A stretch of DNA of 64,000 nucleotides from Lasiosphaeris hirsuta (Eukaryota > Ascomycota > Sordariomycetes > Sordariales > Lasiosphaeriaceae): NCBI GenBank assembly GCA_030549175.1, contig JAUKUA010000007.1:1736001-1800000 (forward strand), given 5' to 3'. Within the stretch, counting starts at the first letter, position 1; every line of letters starts with the position of its first letter. The position numbers and the translations under genes are program-made. Shown in pieces: positions 43,949 to 54,830 of this stretch. The notes below the pieces were generated by a model. It worked only from the letters and a program-made list of their open reading frames with translations. It did no database searches and was not told the origin of the DNA.

Positions 43949-44956
43949 TCAGATGAGACCCGGTAGCATAGTGAACTGCTTCTTCTTGTACTTGTCACCG
44001 AACTCCTTGCGCAGCGCCTTCTCCTTGCCGCGGGACCAGCTGCGCATGTAGACCACGCCGGTGGCGATGAACACAACGACGGCCCAGCTGCGGCTGATGA
44101 GGATGACGCCAACCCATGCGAGGACCTCGAACATATAGTTGGGGCAGGTAACAAGGCTGCTACCGATGCAGTTCGGGATGCCCTTCTCCGTGCCGCCCGG
44201 CTTGCGGAGGCTTGCCAGATGCTGGTGAACGATCCAGTTGCAAACCTCACACACGGTGAAGAGTCCGAGACCAAAGTAGTCGAGAGGCATAAGCTCGTCT
44301 CTGGCCGAGAGAGAGCCAGGGGCATATATGTCAAAGGCGCAAAGGACACCAGCCAGCATCCAGTAAAAGGCCGAGTTGCGGAAGATGTTGAAGGCGGGCA
44401 TCGTGTTGGCAGAGAACTTGTGGACAAAGATGGTCTCATACTCGCGCTTCAAGAAGTGGATCTGGAACAGGGCGAAGAGAAGCCATTGGACCTGCGTCAA
44501 GGGCGTCTCGGCTTCGCTCTTATAAACGTAGGGCGGGATGTGGTAGATGTATGGCCGGACAAGCGGGAAGAGGACGTGGAAGAGGATGGGGCCGAAGTAC
44601 TCGATCACAAAGACAGTGCGCCATGCGATCTGGGGGCCTATTCGAGAGCGGTTAGCACTGGCCTAGGGGTGAGTTCATAGCGGGTATAACGTACCCAGGT
44701 CCTTCACCACAAGCTCGCCTGCCTCGGCAACGCCGGCTTCCTGGAGGACGAGGGCGGTGCGATTCTTCAGGATCTTCTTGGTGGTGGGATCGAACAGGCC
44801 GATGCGGTTGAAGTCGCTGATGCCCGACTGGCGGGCAATCTGAAGCTTGGCATCCTCGACTGTGGCGTCGCGGGGCAGCTCGATGGTTGACGGAAGCTTC
44901 TTGATAGGCTTCTTGGGAGCTCTGTTGGTGAGCTTGACAGAGGTGGTGGGTGCCAT
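43949..44956 (-). CDS. TSC13: very-long-chain enoyl-CoA reductase (TSC13)
   Basis: Two exons, 44695-44956 and 43949-44637 (donor gtacgt, acceptor aatag), give 316 residues. Tsc13 performs the last reduction of the ER fatty-acid elongation cycle, needed for sphingolipid long chains. Seen: an N-terminal ubiquitin-like domain (about 10-85, SVKLTNRAPKKPIKKLPSTI), the post-intron GPQIAWRTVFVIEYFGPILFH, several membrane helices and the steroid-5-alpha-reductase C-terminal domain with HFLKREYETIFVHKFS, YFGLGLFTVCEVCNW, IPNCIGSSLVTCPNYMFEV and the ending EKALRKEFGDKYKKKQFTML. The length is normal. The frame continues upstream to 44980, but the chosen Met gives the conserved N-terminus. It is divergent from MTR4. 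Confidence 0.95.
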
Positions 44957-45703
44957 GGCCGCGTTGTGTACCCAATTCACTTCAAGCCTTCACGGTGACT
45001 TGGGAATGGGAGGGGGAGAGTTTGGCTGAGCGCTGCAGCAGAGTGCAGCTCTGAAAAATTACCAGAACCCACCGCCTCGAAAAATTTGGGGCGGCGCGAC
45101 TAAACAATCATCTTTGCCTCGGCGACTTGCTTTCGGGACCCCCAATTTGATCCAATCGACAGGTGGTAAAATCTGGTCCAAGCTTTCTCAAAGTGTCAGC
45201 TGTCGGCAACTGCCGGAAGCGATTGTCAATCGACGAAGTGGATACCCAGCCCCTCCACGATGGCGAGCTGGCTGCGTAGAGCTTTGCGAGACACAAATCA
45301 CTGCACTTTTCGCATGAGGGTGGTTGTTATTGATGACCCGCCTTGCTGAACACTAAGAGCTTAGAATCAAACTTAGTACTGAGGGTTTCTGAACTTTTTG
45401 CTCTGCGGGATTTGGCAACTTTCCTGCGAGCGATAGATAGTTTTCACCGCCCAACAAGGCCCCGCCGCTTTCTGCCCGATCCCACCTCGATCCTCCAACA
45501 TTTTTCCTGGCTGAGAACCTCTATCGGTAACCCAGGTTGACGAGCAACCACCTGCGTCCGCGCAACAACCAAAGCCCTCGCTTTGGCAGAAAATTTTCCC
45601 TTTGTCGGGGACAAACTCAGCGACAGGTGCGACAGCCATATTATTCTGATCAGCTATATTTGCACGCTTGCCCGCGACGGGCGGCTGGGAAAAAGCCTTC
45701 GAA
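44957..45703. promoter_or_regulatory. shared promoter region of TSC13 and MTR4
   Basis: A 747-bp gap between divergent start codons of two essential-type genes. No gene or repeat was recognised. Both promoters are expected here. Confidence 0.55.
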
Positions 45704-48700
45704 ATGGATGATCTTTTCGACGTTTTCGAGGAGCCCACTCGCGGCCCCAAGAAACGCAAGGCTGGACTCGATACTGCCATGGTCGACGCAGATCACACCG
45801 ACCACCTTACGTCTGCCGATGAAGAGATGGCAACTGCAGAAGAGGAGGAAACACCCTCCGTGCACGGCGACAGCAAGCGCCGCAAGATGAAAAAGGCCGC
45901 TGCTGAGCCCGTCATGAGGGATTCATTCCAGACAGCCGAGTCGAGAGAGGTCACTGCAGCGCAGGGCTTTGCGCCTGCCAAGGATGAGCCGGAATCCATC
46001 GTCTTGTCGCACAACATTCAGCATCAGGTTGCGCTACCCCCCGACCTGGACTACGAATACCTCCCCCTCTCCGAACACAAACCCCCCGATGAGCCTGCTC
46101 GGGTATACCCTTTCAAGCTCGATCCTTTCCAGAGCTTGTCGGTCGCTTCCATCCAGCGAGATGAGAGCATCCTCGTTTCTGCCCATACCAGTGCCGGCAA
46201 GACTGTTGTCGCCGAGTATGCCATTGCACAGTGCCTCAAGAGAAACCAGAGAGTCATCTACACCAGTCCCATCAAAGCCCTCAGCAACCAAAAGTACCGA
46301 GACTTCCAGGCCGAATTTGGCGATGTTGGTCTCATGACTGGTGATGTCACCATCAACCCGACGGCAAGCTGCCTCGTCATGACCACCGAGATTTTGCGCT
46401 CCATGCTGTATCGCGGTTCCGAGATCATGCGCGAGGTTGCCTGGGTTATCTTTGATGAAATTCATTACATGAGAGATAAGATCAGAGGTGTCGTTTGGGA
46501 GGAGACCATCATCTTGCTTCCGGATAAGGCGAGGTACGTCTTTCTCTCGGCCACCATCCCCAACGCCTTTCAATTCGCCGAGTGGATTGCAAAGATCCAT
46601 CGCCAGGCATGCCACGTCGTCTACACAGATTTCCGGCCGACCCCGTTGCAAAATTACTTCTTCCCGGCTGGTGGCGCAGGTATCCTCTTGATTGTCGACG
46701 AGAAGGGCAATTTCAAGGAGAATAACTTTAACAAGGCAATGGCTCTCATCGAGGCCAACAAGGGATCCGACCCATCCGACTGGAATGCGAAGCAGAAGGG
46801 CAAGGGCAAGAACAAGAAGACAAACAAGGGCGGCCAAGCTCCTAACGAGGGTCAAGATATTGCCAAGATCATTCGCATGATCATGAAGAAGCAGTTCCAG
46901 CCCGTCATCGTTTTCAACTTTAGCAAGCGGGAGTGCGAGCAAATGGCCTTGGCTACTTCGGGCATGAAGTTCAACGCCCCGGACGAGGAAGAAATGGTTG
47001 ACAAAGTATTTGAGAATGCTTTGACGCAACTATCCGACGAGGACAGGAGTCTGCCCCAAATCACACACATCCTCCCCTTGTTGCGCAAGGGCATTGGTGT
47101 ACACCACTCTGGGCTTCTGCCTATTCTCAAGGAGACCATCGAGATTCTGTTCCAGGAGGGCCTGATCAAGGTACTTTTCGCAACAGAGACTTTCTCTATC
47201 GGCTTGAACATGCCTGCGAGAACAGTTGTCTTTACCCAAGTGACCAAGTGGGACGGCGTTCAGCGGAGACCGCTCACATCATCCGAGTACGTCCAGATGG
47301 CAGGGCGGGCTGGACGCCGTGGTCTCGATGATCGAGGTATTGTTATCATGATGATCGATGACAAGCTCGAGCCTGAGACTGCCAGGGCCATTGTCGTGGG
47401 ACAGCAGGACCGGCTCAACTCGGCTTTCCACCTGGGATACAACATGGTGCTGAACTTGTTGCGAATCGAGGCCATCTCTCCAGAATACATGCTTGAGAGA
47501 TGTTTCTTCCAGTTCCAGAACGCCGCTAGTGTCCCGCAGCTGGAAAAGGAGCTCGTGAGCCTACAGCAAGAAAGAGACGGTCTGATCATCCCAGACGAGA
47601 GCACAGTCAAGGACTACTACGCCATTCGGTCGCAGCTTGAGGAGTACAACAAGGATATGGTGCAAGTCATTCAGCACCCGAGCTACTGCCTAGAGTTCCT
47701 CCAGCCCGGCCGCCTCGTCAACATCAGGAGCCCAACAGGAACCGAGTATGGTTGGGGTGTCATGATGAACTTCACAGCGCGCAAGTCGCAGAAGCAAGGG
47801 GAGGCCCCTTATTCGCCGCAGGAGTCCTACTTTATCGACGTCCTGCTCAAAATCTCTGCCGATAGTAAGGATTTCAACGCCAGGATTCCCGGTAATACCG
47901 CTATGCCCGAGGGCCTCAAGCCGGAAAAGTCTGGCGAACACAGCAAGTGGGAGGTTGTGCCTTGTCTTTTGACATGCCTGAAGGCTCTCAGTCAAATTCG
48001 GGTCTTCCTTCCCAAGAAGACGGAAGCCCGCCAAGACAAGGATGTCGTGGGCAAGTCGGTCGAGGAAGTCGGCAGACGTTTCCCCGATGGGATCCCTATC
48101 TTGGATCCCTTGGAGAATATGGGCATCAATGACGAGTCGTTCAAGAAGCTACTCCGCAAGATCGAGGTTCTCGAGTCTCGATTGGTTGCCAACCCTCTTC
48201 ACAACTCGCCTCTTCTCCCTGAACTCTGGAAGCAGTATTCCACCAAGGTTGCTCTTGCAGACAAGATCAAGGAGAAGAAGAAGGCGATCGCCAAAGCTCA
48301 CAGCATTGCGCAGCTGGACGAGCTAAAGTCACGGAAGCGTGTGCTCCGCAGGCTAGGATTCATCAATGACACGGAGGTAGTGCAGATGAAGGCCCGCGTA
48401 GCATGCGAGATCTCGTCTACCGAGGGCCATGAACTCCTTCTTGCCGAGCTCCTGTTCAACCGCTTCTTCAACGAGCTCACCCCCGAGGTCTGCGCAGCTG
48501 TCCTCAGCTGCTTCATCTTTGACGAGAAGGTTGAGACGTCGGATCTCAAGGAGGACCTGGCCAAGCCATTCAGAGAAGTCCAGGCCCAGGCTAGGATCGT
48601 GGCCAAGGTCAGTGCCGAGAGTAAGCTCGATGTCAATGAGGAAGAGTACGTTCAGAGCCTCAAATGGCAGCTCATGGACACTGTCATGGCATGGTCGAAC

Positions 48701-48958
48701 GAAAGACCCTTTGGGGAGATTTGGTAAGTTTTGTCTCGACATGTGACCCAAGACTGAGTACTAACTTTGTTTTGCAGCAAAATGACGAATGCCTACGAGG
48801 GATCTCTGATCCGCCTGTTCCGCCGCCTGGAGGAGCTCCTCCGGCAGATGGCCGAGGCCGCAAAGGTGATGGGCAGCGAAGAGCTTCAGACCAAGTTTGA
48901 GCTCAGCTTGTCCAAGATCAGGCGCGACATCGTCTCCTTCAACAGTTTATATCTCTAG
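45704..48958 (+). CDS. MTR4: exosome-associated RNA helicase MTR4/DOB1
   Basis: Two exons, 45704-48723 and 48778-48958 (donor gtaagt, ctaac branch site, acceptor tttgcag), give 1066 residues, the usual Mtr4 length. Mtr4 is the 3'-5' helicase of the TRAMP and nuclear exosome pathway in rRNA maturation and RNA surveillance. Motifs: Walker A SAHTSAGKT (Lys166), DEIH box (251-254, a conservative variant of DEVH), SAT (282), ATETFSIGLNMPARTVVFT, and QMAGRAGRRG (from 531). The arch/KOW insert lies around 610-860, followed by the DSHCT C-terminal domain, completed by exon 2 (NAYEGSLIRLFRRLEELLRQ ending SLYL). The acidic N-terminus starts MDDLFDVFEEP. The frame extends upstream without an ATG. Confidence 0.96.
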
Positions 48959-49522
48959 AGGTAGGCTTGGGGATGAGGGGGGTCATGGTTTGCTGGCTGG
49001 CGTGTTTGGCATTTGCTCAGGGGTGTAGAGCTCATGTGGTTGGTTTGGGGGCATGCATATAGATGCATTTTTCTTGTCGGAGTTCAGGGGGGCGTCAGGC
49101 GAGGGAAAATGAATACCACGGACAAGCTTGCAGTATCTAAATATCCGTAGATTAGGTAGTATTGCTTGCTGGCTGGGGCTACTCCCGGCCCCTTCGGTGC
49201 CTTGCGTTTAGTCTTGCGTGGTCTTGCGTAGAGCATGGCTTAAAGAACGCCCAAGCACTTGCTACGTAACGCAGAGCTGCCATTTGCAAAGGGCTCTGTG
49301 ATGCAAGATGTTGCTTGTTTGGGGCCGACATCTGCTTACAGATATAATCCCTGGTCAACACTACGGCCGTCCTCCGGGCTTTTAGATATCTTAAATACGA
49401 AGCTTGTGCCACGATAGGAAACTTGGGTGTTTGAAGTTGAATCAGGTCTAGTTTCAGGGGTATCACAATGCTATACACAACCGCACATCAATTCTATAAC
49501 AATAGAGGCAGGCCAGTTGCTC
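48959..49522. terminator. 3' regions of convergent MTR4 and DSC3
   Basis: A 564-bp spacer between stop codons with no recognisable gene. It should contain the 3' ends of both transcripts. Confidence 0.5.
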
Positions 49523-50704
49523 TCAACCCTCACCTCCCAACATCCTCACCGCACCCACCAACAAGCTGAGTATAAACCCCATTGAGACAAAGACCTGCAC
49601 CCGCTTAGGCCAAATGCCCTCCTCGCGCAGCAGCCAGCCAATCGCGCCGAGCGGGAAGACGAACCCGATAAACATGCCCTTGATCATGGCATCAACCACG
49701 GCGTTCAGCCCAAAGGCATCCTCCGCCACCGCAATCGCCTCCCCGTCCTCGCCGGTGGCCCCTGCCCCGCCGCCCCCGCCGCCCGACGCCGCCCCGTTGT
49801 TGTCGATCCACGCGTCCTCCATCCCCCGCAGCGAGTCCGGCGACGGCATCGTGTCGGGCGTGTGCCGCTGCGCCTGGATCGACCGGAACTGCAGTCGCAG
49901 CTGGTTCACCTCGGCGGGGGTGAAGCCCGCGGTCAGGAGCCGGTCGAAGCCGCGCGGCGCCGCGCGCGCGTGCGCCGACGCCCGCACCCCGAGTCCGCGC
50001 CCCGTGTCGAGCTGGATCCCCGTGGACCGCGCGGCGCCCCCGGGCGGCGCGGGGGAGGAGGGCGGTGGCGTCACGGCGGCCAGGGCCTCATCGGCTAGCT
50101 CGGCGGGTGTTAGGTGGTCACCTATTGAGCAGTTCACGTACACGCGCTGATGCGGCCGGCCCTCGACGCCCTTGCCTTTGCCCTTGGGATCGGACGGGGC
50201 GGTTGTGGTGGATGTGGTGGCTGGCGGAGGGGGGAGGGGTTTGAGCACGGAGCTCAGGGTCGCGTTGTCGGGCAGGATCTTGCCGCCGTGAATGAAGCGC
50301 AGGCGGCCGCGCGACGCGGTCGCGGCGGCGGCATTGCGGCTGGCTTGGTCTTTGGTGTCGGAGGCGGACTTGTGGGTCGTCGAGGTGCTGGCGTCGGCGG
50401 CGAGGCGCGCGCGGATCAGGTGCTTGAGGGCCGCGATGGTGGTTTGGTGCGGTGTGAGGATGTCGAGGTGCAGGTCCGGGAGCGAGGTGCTGAAGCGCAC
50501 CGTCAGGTGGAGCGGCGGCGGTGTGAAGGTCGGCCGCGAGGGCGTTGAGGGACTGCGGATGAGCGGCGAGGTCGGGCGGTTCGTCGAGATGGGAGGCGGG
50601 AGGAGGCTTTGGGCCGAGCGCTTAGTCGGGGAGGAGGCCGAGGACGAGGAACCGCTGCCGCTGCCGCTGCCGCTCGGACGGCCGCGGTTGAGGTTACTGC
50701 TCAT
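49523..50704 (-). CDS. DSC3: DSC E3 ubiquitin ligase complex subunit 3
   Basis: A single-exon 393-residue protein with the DUF2407 arrangement. The Dsc complex ubiquitinates Golgi and endosomal membrane proteins and in many fungi activates the sterol regulator SREBP under low oxygen. Visible: a Ser/Pro-rich start, an N-terminal ubiquitin-like domain (about 60-180, with LHLTVRFSTSLPDLHLDI, LKHLIRARL, GRLRFIHGGKILPDNATL and VYVNCSIGDHLT), a linker, then the C-terminal domain APRGFDRLLTAGFTPAEVNQ with LRLQFRSIQAQ and SLRGMEDAWIDNN, and two membrane helices at the end (MIKGMFIGFVFPLGAIGWLL and VQVFVSMGFILSLLVGAV). A GGGGG run precedes the helices. GC-rich DNA produces open shadows on the other strand. 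Confidence 0.9.
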   Translation of the reverse strand: MSSNLNRGRPSGSGSGSGSSSSASSPTKRSAQSLLPPPISTNRPTSPLIRSPSTPSRPTFTPPPLHLTVRFSTSLPDLHLDILTPHQTTIAALKHLIRARLAADASTSTTHKSASDTKDQASRNAAAATASRGRLRFIHGGKILPDNATLSSVLKPLPPPPATTSTTTAPSDPKGKGKGVEGRPHQRVYVNCSIGDHLTPAELADEALAAVTPPPSSPAPPGGAARSTGIQLDTGRGLGVRASAHARAAPRGFDRLLTAGFTPAEVNQLRLQFRSIQAQRHTPDTMPSPDSLRGMEDAWIDNNGAASGGGGGGAGATGEDGEAIAVAEDAFGLNAVVDAMIKGMFIGFVFPLGAIGWLLREEGIWPKRVQVFVSMGFILSLLVGAVRMLGGEG

Positions 50705-51082
50705 GCTGGACTGGCGTGCTGGGTGACCACAATGGTCACCTGTAAATAGAGGGGAAGCTCATTTGCTGCTGTGATGATGCAACTGCCAGTCAGATAGCAC
50801 TGACGATAGTGTGTTGCGGAGCTTGATCTTTGGTTTTGGCGTTGGATGGTAAGTTGCTGTTGTCGTCGTTCGATACAACTGGTGACGGCCCGTCTGCCAA
50901 GACTTTTTGCCGTTGGAGCTTCCCCAACTTTCCCCACAGAGGGGGATATGCAATTTCACGGGCTGAATACCACTTCAGAATATGCATATATGCAATATAA
51001 AGTATTTCCTCAGATATTGATGTTAGAGTCAGGACCATCCATCTCAGATCTGCAGTGATTGCAACTGGGCGCTTCAATACGA

Positions 51083-51168
51083 CGGCCTCCCCGCTTCATC
51101 TGGCAGCGGGAAATGGCCACTCAGCTGTCGTTACGTTGCTCCTGGCCAAAAGTGCGGATATCAACGCT
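51083..51168 (+). pseudogene. ankyrin-repeat fragment
   Basis: One near-perfect ankyrin repeat is readable: SPLHLAAGNGHSAVVTLLLA followed by KSADINALS. No start, no further repeat and no continuing domain are visible; the frame goes on into unrelated residues to 51354. It is most likely a surviving piece of a larger ankyrin gene, possibly of the NLR/ankyrin type. Confidence 0.7.
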
Positions 51169-51462
51169 CTGAGCCAAAGGAAAAAGGCTTGCATTTGTGA
51201 TCGGCAGAGACCTACCACGGCGCGTCTCACGTCTCAAAATGTGTTCCCGAATCCACCCATTCCGACTTCCAGCTGGCGCGAGGGCGGTCCTTCTTCTGAC
51301 CAGGGGACCCTCTACAGCTCGAGTCTCGACTTGCCACTCTCAGGGCGGTCGTGAACTGAGAAAGGGACACCTGATGAGCACCATGATCACGCTGTCGCTG
51401 CGAATTGTGGAGTTGACTGCTGCTGCCGAGCTGGGAGAATGCGTCTGTCAATGTCGCCTCTC

Positions 51463-51962
51463 CTAGCACCCCAATGGGAGTCGCCAAAGTCCATTTCGCC
51501 AAGCACCTAGGTAAAGCAAGGTATCTACCCCCATCTCGGAGCTCTGAGCGCTGTGCTCCCTCCCTGGGTGCAGTTCCGCTTCTCCTGGGGCTTCCTTCTG
51601 CGGTACCGCCTTGTTCGTCTGTGAAGCCACCTTGTTCTCCTTCAGCCGGATAATCTCGTTGGTCGTCAGGAGTTCCCTCATCGCCATCCACTTCGCCGGG
51701 CGGCCTTTGGTCCTGTTCGTGGACGAATCTAGCCGGGACTGTAACTTTCCCTTTTTGGTCTGGTGTAGAGCTGCGGCGGCATGTCTGCCTTGTAGGGCTT
51801 GGCGCCCTCCTTGATCTGGCGGCAAATCTTGGTAGTGGAGAGGGTCTTCCCTTTCCCGTCCAAGTGTTCGATGGCCAATGTCTCGGTCTTTCCAGCACCT
51901 GCGGAACCCGTGATGATGCTGATTCTGAGGCCAGTCGCCCTGTCTCGGTTGCCAAAGTCCAT
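51463..51962 (-). pseudogene. fragment of a P-loop NTPase gene
   Basis: The minus-strand frame starting at 51962 (MDFGNRDRATGLRISIITGS) carries a clear Walker A, GSAGAGKTETLA, then DGKGKTLSTTKICRQIKEGA, and ends after 77 codons. The neighbouring frame (51825-51463) can be read on with TTNEIIRLKENK and DTLLYLGAWR, so a frameshift or intron may separate the pieces. No Walker B or helicase motif is seen. A parent family could not be named; P-loop helicase-like or STAND-like proteins are both possible. Confidence 0.5.
51475..51640. repeat. degenerate duplication, copy A
   Basis: The stretch starting gtcgccaaagtccattt at 51480, with acctaggtaaagcaaggtat and a following ctcggagctc, recurs in altered form from 51948. 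A second matching block is gcggtaccgccttgttcgtc near 51600. On the minus strand both copies begin with an ATG encoding MDFG followed by D or N. Confidence 0.65.
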
Positions 51963-52345
51963 TCTGCCTATCTAATGTACCTAGCTAGGTAAGGTGAGGT
52001 ATTTACCCCATCGTAGAGCTCCAAGTGCCATCTTCCTTCCCTCGGGCTTCTTAGCCATTCCCATCTTGAACATCCCAAAACTCGTCAAACCCCTATTATA
52101 TCATCCTAACGTCTCCATTCCTTACTAGCACCCATCCGAGTCTGAGGACGAGTCGTCCGAACTAAATTCAACTCCCCCGACTCGGCAATCTTCCGATATA
52201 TCCGAGTCCCATCCTCCCGTACGGCCCCGCTTCGGCTGTACCTCCTCCTCCTCCCTTTCTGTTCCTTTTCTCTTCTCCGGTACCACATTGTTCGTCTGCG
52301 GGACTATGTCGTCCGTCTTCCGCCGGGTGATCTTGTTGGTGGCAC
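51945..52345. repeat. degenerate duplication, copy B
   Basis: The second copy starts gttgccaaagtccattctg at 51948, continues acctagctaggtaaggtga and taccccatcgtagagctcc, and shares the block ccggtaccacattgttcgtc near 52280 with copy A. Spacing differs because copy B carries about 200 extra bases. On the minus strand the frame reads TNKITRRKTDD, matching TNEIIRLKENK of copy A, and ends with SSDDSSSDSDGC. It looks like a diverged duplication of one gene fragment. Confidence 0.6.
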
Positions 52346-52440
52346 GAGTTTGAGGTTCTAGTCGTTGTTTGCTTCTTTGAAGGCCGCGATGAAGCTAGGC
52401 TTTTGGCATAGCATGCGGCAGTGACCAAGGGTTGATGCAT

Positions 52441-52741
52441 GCTAGAACATAGACAAAAATCCGCCTAATGGCACCTCAACACCAGAGAGACCTCACATCA
52501 TATCACAAGCCATATATTACGATATAGCAGACAATGCTGTTCTTCCCCAAGCCGAACAAATGCTATTCTCTCTAAAAAACTATCCCATGCAGACGGGAAC
52601 TCCCCCACGGACACGCTAGGCTCCTCGTCCGCCTCATCAGTGTCTTTTAAAAAGGGAAGTGTGCCCCTTTTCAGTATTATTAATTAAACGTATAATTTAC
52701 AACACTATACAATTTAAAAAAACAAAAGAAATCAACACCCC
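52441..52741. other. short AT-rich spacer
   Basis: About 300 bp, A/T-rich especially at 52660-52735, lying downstream of the Rho-like GTPase stop. Probably its 3' flank. No gene is seen. Confidence 0.5.
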
Positions 52742-54082
52742 CTACTCGTCCGCGCTCTTCTTACGAGCAAAGGTCCCCACCACCACCGCACCCGCGTCCA
52801 CGGCCACGCTCTTCGCCCTCTCGCGGCGAATGAGGCGGGCGCGGGCGCGCTCCCCCTCTCTGGTCATCGCCACGACGCCGTTGACAATGGCCCGCCAGGC
52901 GTCGGCTACGCCCTCACCGGACGTGGCCGACACCTCGGCGAAGCCATTGGCGCGGGCTTCTTGGGCGATAGCGAGTCCCTGTGAAATTATGGATTAGCGG
53001 CTTGCTTTTATCTAGAATGGGCGCGGGTGATGGGGAGCTGGATGTGTGACACAGCTCAATGACAGGGCTTTAGGAGGGTATGATACACCAGGCTTGGGGG
53101 TCTCTTTCATAACAAAGAGGCTTGGAGAGTATAACCCACCAAATCTTCTGTCACCTGCTTCCTCACCGGCGAGAAGGCCAGGCCGCCGGGGGTCGGCGCC
53201 TCTGCCCGGAGGTCCTTCTTCAGGCCCACCACGTACAGCGGGCACTCGATCAGTGCTCGATCGAGCATGGGCTTCCACTAAATGACGGTCAATTGTTGAT
53301 TTCTTGTCATTGCCGCACGAAATAGGCGTATCAGGAAGACTTACGACACCGTTGACGGTCTCTGCGCTCGCCTTGTCGTCGATGCCGTAGCAAATGATAG
53401 CGGCGTGGAAGAAGTTGCCCATCATCTGCTGGGCCATCTCCTGGCTGACAGTGCCAGGGAAATCCCATAGCTCGATTTCAATGGGGCGCTTGTTATCGGC
53501 CGTGAGCAGGCCTTGGACGGGGGGAGCTGCGAATGTGTGGAGCGGCTTATGGACAGGTCAGTTTGAATCCGTAGTACATGAGACTGCAACTTGTAGCAGG
53601 TAATTATGGCGATCTTACCTTGATGACCTCTCCGGTGAGGACACGTCTGTTTCAGGAGAATTATTAGTAACCTAGCGGTCTCTAAAATACTGTGACGCGA
53701 ATCAAATAAAGGTCCGAGCAGACACTTACCCAACAAACGTTGTCTTGCCACAACCAGCAGGCCCCAGCAAGCAGAACTTGAGGCGTCGCTTCGGGGCGGC
53801 AACAGCCGGGCTCCCCACTCGAGCAATAATGCTGGGCCTGACGCTGAGGCGGCTGAAGACCTCCCGGGGAGGGGCGATGACGCTCTCGGCAACAAGCATA
53901 GTCTCGGTCTTGCTGTTGCTCCGTTTCCTGGTGCTCAGTCGAGAGAGGGTCCGTCGGACGGTGTTGCCGATGCGGATTTTCAAGGACGGCTTCGAAAATG
54001 GGTTGGTATTCTGCATTGCAACGGTGAGCATGTGTCTGCCTTCTAGTGGCGGCGGTGCTTCTTGTGGGAGGCTCGGGGGCAT
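52742..54082 (-). CDS. atypical Rho/Ras-like small GTPase
   Basis: Five exons, 53730-54082, 53619-53646 (28 bases), 53345-53545, 53140-53277 and 52742-52978, give 318 residues; all junctions keep frame. G-domain motifs: P-loop LGPAGCGKTTFVG (Lys113), WDFPG (Asp155 onward, where most Ras/Rho proteins have DTAG), GLKKD (213-216, in place of NKxD/TKxD) and SATSGEGV (from 257). A 100-residue basic N-terminal extension precedes the P-loop, and the C-terminus (FARKKSADE) has no CAAX box, so ordinary prenylation is not expected. LYVVGLKKDLRAE resembles Rho-type LVGLKKDLR. Activity is plausible since the lysine of the P-loop and aspartate of the G4 motif are present. Partners are unknown. Confidence 0.82.
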
Positions 54083-54254
54083 GTGTGCAAAGGTGGAAAG
54101 AATGAAATGAATTTATGTCCAATACTCCTAGCGGGGAAAGGGGGCTGTTGTGATGCTAGAAACGTGTATGGCCGCTCCTTCCTCAAGTTCAAGTAACGTC
54201 AGAGCCCCAAGATTGGAGCCAAATATACCCCCGGTTCCTCTCCTCTCCGGGTAG

Positions 54255-54830
54255 CTATCGGTGAGAGGTACTTACTGAGGTGGGCTCCTCTTTATCGGCC
54301 AGGTAAATGACTCTCCCACTGTCTGAATCTTCAGATTCCTCGGTCTCTTCCATGACCTTGTTATTTTCAGCGACTTGGTCGGCAACCGCCGCTTTGTGAG
54401 CCCTCTCGGCCTCTGCATCCTCTGGGGGGCCGGCTGACTTGAGATCGCTCTGCCAGGTAAATAGACGGGGGTTGGGCACGAATTCAAAGTCCACTTTGCG
54501 ATGGTCCAGATATAGCCGACCATACAGCACACTGTGCGGCAGCATCGCCTCCCGTCTTGCCTGGCCGGTTCCTCTACCAGCTGCTTCCTCTTCGCGACAA
54601 AAAATGGCCATGAGCTTATCCAACGCCGGCTTGGTCAACTGAGGGCGGTCTTGAGCTTGCAGAAACGAGTCCCCATTACCAGGGAAGCAGGCGTCTGGTC
54701 GATACAGAGTGCCACTCCGCTCGATGATGAACTGTGGCATGCTGTTGGCCCGGTTGATCCTGTGACGGGCAGAAGCGGGAAAGGACCGACCGCCGGCCAT
54801 CTTTACTGGAATCTTGGGTGTGCCAGACAT
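54255..54830 (-). CDS. uncharacterised fungal protein
   Basis: An open frame of 191 codons starting MSGTPKIPVKMAGGRSFPAS. It is basic at the start, hydrophilic, and ends in an acidic stretch (EETEESEDSDSG). No domain was recognised. The last codons carry a perfect donor (tca then gtaagtacc at 54272-54264), so the real protein may splice there and continue into a further exon before 54120. The listed end is therefore only the end of the unspliced frame. Codon use with third-position C/G favours coding. It lies upstream of, and parallel to, the Rho-like GTPase gene. Confidence 0.5.
   Translation of the reverse strand: MSGTPKIPVKMAGGRSFPASARHRINRANSMPQFIIERSGTLYRPDACFPGNGDSFLQAQDRPQLTKPALDKLMAIFCREEEAAGRGTGQARREAMLPHSVLYGRLYLDHRKVDFEFVPNPRLFTWQSDLKSAGPPEDAEAERAHKAAVADQVAENNKVMEETEESEDSDSGRVIYLADKEEPTSVSTSHR

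Noticed and set aside
46034..47029. A 331-codon minus-strand frame inside MTR4
   Set aside because: It is antisense to the helicase core, which has all motifs.
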